14,423 nucleotides of DNA from Paracoccaceae bacterium. GTDB taxonomy: Bacteria > Pseudomonadota > Alphaproteobacteria > Rhodobacterales > Rhodobacteraceae. The notes beneath the pieces are model-generated. The model ran no database searches, was not told where the DNA came from, and saw only the letters and a list, made by a program, of their open reading frames with translations. Where the stretch lies: contig SBFT01000394.1 of the NCBI GenBank assembly GCA_006227805.1, forward strand, positions 1 to 14,423. Direction: 5' to 3'. Below are positions 13,328-14,423 of the stretch, one piece after another. Numbering within the stretch: the first letter of the stretch is position 1; the number at the start of each line of letters is the position of its first letter. A program made the position numbers and the translations under genes.

Positions 13328-14290
13328 ATGGCACTGGAAGATGCAAAGTCACAGATCGATCAGGCCTTCACGCGCGAGGACCTGAAGGGCCCGAGTTTCG
13401 AGAACGCCTTCGGCGGCGCCACGTCGTTCCTGCGGCGGCGCTATACCAAGGACCTGACCGGCGTCGACCTCGCGATCACCGGCATCCCCTTCGACCAGGC
13501 GGTGACGCACCGGCCGGGCACCCGTTTCGGGCCCCGCGCGATCCGCGAAGCCTCCACCCTCCAGCCCTACGATCCGCCCTATGGCTGGGGCTACAACCCG
13601 CTTGAGGAGCTGGCAATCGCCGACTACGGCGACATGGCCTTCGACTACGCGAAGACCTCCGAGTTTCCGGGCCGCGTGACCGAACATATCGCGACGATCC
13701 TCGCATCGGGGGCGGGCAGCGTGACGCTCGGCGGCGACCATTTCATCACCTTCCCGATTCTCCGGGCCTATGCCGAGAAGTTCGGGCCGATGGCCGTGAT
13801 CCAGTTCGACGCGCATTCCGACCTCTGGTCCGACGACGACCTGACGCGCATCGATCACGGAACGATGATGTACAAGGCGGTGAAGACCGGCCTCGTCGAT
13901 CCGAGGCGGTCGGTGCAGGTGGGTATCCGCACCGACTGCGACGACTATCTCGGCGTCAACGTCATCGACGCCGCCGAGGTGCACCGCGCGGGCCCCGCCG
14001 AGGTCGCGCGGCGGGTGAAGGAGATCGTGGGGCAGGGGCCCTGCTACCTGACCTTCGACATCGACGCGCTCGACCCGGCCTTTGCGCCCGGAACCGGCAC
14101 GCCGGTCTGGGGCGGGCTGGCAAGCTGGCAGGCGGCGGCGATCCTGCGCGACCTCGCGGGCATCAACCTCGCGGGCGGCGACGTGGTGGAGGTCTCTCCC
14201 CCCTACGACACGACCGGGGCCACGGCCATCGCCGGGGCCCATGTCGCGATGGAACTCGTCTGCCTCTACGGCTGGACACGGCGGGGATGA
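13328..14290 (+). CDS. speB: Agmatinase (ureohydrolase family)
   Basis: A 320-residue manganese enzyme expected to hydrolyse agmatine to putrescine and urea in polyamine metabolism. The binuclear metal site is complete: His138 in LGGDHFITFP, Asp161, His163 and Asp165 in FDAHSDLW, and Asp244 and Asp246 in TFDIDALDPAFAPGTGTP. GIPFDQAVTHRPGTRFGPRAIREAS (52-76) is the family's N-terminal block. DHGTMMYKAVKTGLV (176-190) then SVQVGIRTD closely parallels DHGTMFYTAPKEGLI in E. coli SpeB, which favours agmatinase over arginase. Guanidinobutyrase or guanidinopropionase activity cannot be ruled out, because these enzymes share the scaffold. The ATG at 13328 is preceded by AAGGGG, which begins within the TAA stop of the M20D gene. 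Its own stop overlaps the next start as ATGA. It therefore sits in the middle of a tightly coupled operon. Confidence 0.92.
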   Translation: MALEDAKSQIDQAFTREDLKGPSFENAFGGATSFLRRRYTKDLTGVDLAITGIPFDQAVTHRPGTRFGPRAIREASTLQPYDPPYGWGYNPLEELAIADYGDMAFDYAKTSEFPGRVTEHIATILASGAGSVTLGGDHFITFPILRAYAEKFGPMAVIQFDAHSDLWSDDDLTRIDHGTMMYKAVKTGLVDPRRSVQVGIRTDCDDYLGVNVIDAAEVHRAGPAEVARRVKEIVGQGPCYLTFDIDALDPAFAPGTGTPVWGGLASWQAAAILRDLAGINLAGGDVVEVSPPYDTTGATAIAGAHVAMELVCLYGWTRRG

Positions 14291-14423
14291 AGACGGCGCT
14301 TCTGCTGCTCGCGCTCGCCGTGATCGGGGTGGCGGCCTGGGTCAGGCTCGCCCCCTCCGATCCCGCGCGCTGGCATGGCGACCCGGCGCTGGGGCAATCC
14401 GGCCCGGGAAGCCATGTGGCGAA
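14287..14423 (+). CDS. DUF1499-type lipoprotein/membrane-anchored protein, 5' part only
   Basis: The ATG at 14287 overlaps the agmatinase stop (ATGA), and 45 codons are visible before the right edge. The N-terminus is MKTALLLLALAVIGVAAWVR, a single membrane anchor or uncleaved signal, followed by LAPSDPARWHGDP. The block W-V-R-L-A-P-S-D-P-A-R-W-H is one I associate with Rhodobacteraceae DUF1499 proteins, whose function is unknown. With only the start visible, the call rests on that block and the anchor. Translational coupling suggests it is made together with the agmatinase. Confidence 0.6.
   Translation, partial: MKTALLLLALAVIGVAAWVRLAPSDPARWHGDPALGQSGPGSHVA

Noticed and set aside
1..14423. 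CRISPR arrays, tRNA/rRNA genes, insertion sequences, toxin-antitoxin or phage-defence genes
   Set aside because: I read both strands for regular spaced repeats, cloverleaf-like blocks and transposase or integrase motifs and saw none. MazG here is the two-domain housekeeping form, not a toxin-linked one.

Overview
The window is a GC-rich (high third-position G/C), densely packed piece of bacterial chromosome. Protein styles (Fur of the Mur type without Cys-x-x-Cys, SelO ending in Phe-Cys-Gly-Thr, a DUF1499 gene behind an agmatinase, a CCCCCCGGGATATTT-type extragenic repeat) point to an alphaproteobacterium, most likely Rhodobacterales/Rhodobacteraceae. This is inference from recognised families, not from a database search. 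I count 15 protein genes, two of them cut by the window edges. I see no rRNA, tRNA, CRISPR array, transposase, integrase or phage gene, and no stretch over 300 bases lacks a gene.

Layout. Positions 1-2463 (minus): a DMT/EamA transporter, then enolase, then a MobA-like nucleotidyltransferase that runs off the left edge. Positions 2573-3616 (plus): an AbrB-family membrane protein, facing a minus-strand Fur-family regulator (3622-4035) with only 5 bases between their stops. Upstream of fur, also on minus, is an endonuclease/exonuclease/phosphatase-family gene (4129-4839). Its start codon physically overlaps the start codon of a divergent DUF2238-like membrane protein (4838-5533). A second EamA transporter follows (5582-6457). 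A GC-rich hairpin repeat (about 6475-6523) separates it from a minus-strand operon, read right to left: nucleoside hydrolase, GNAT acetyltransferase, SelO AMPylase (9353 down to 6538). Divergent from this operon is a plus-strand pair: an FkbM methyltransferase with a perfect Shine-Dalgarno and a GTG start, and a family-2-like glycosyltransferase (9512-11243). The glycosyltransferase overlaps the end of a minus-strand mazG by 12 bases. The right end is a plus-strand operon: M20D amidohydrolase, agmatinase, DUF1499 protein (12151 to the edge).

How the genes work together. Most are housekeeping or accessory-core functions: glycolysis (eno), nucleotide-pool hygiene (mazG), nucleoside salvage, redox/protein AMPylation (selO), metal regulation (fur/mur) and polyamine/guanidino metabolism (M20D with agmatinase). 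The FkbM/glycosyltransferase pair probably modifies a surface glycan. I do not see a convincing new defence, mobile or biosynthetic system. The better observations are architectural: overlapping divergent start codons, a candidate leaderless transcript, inverted repeats in control regions, a 9-base tandem repeat in mazG, and two gene sets whose joint function is untested.
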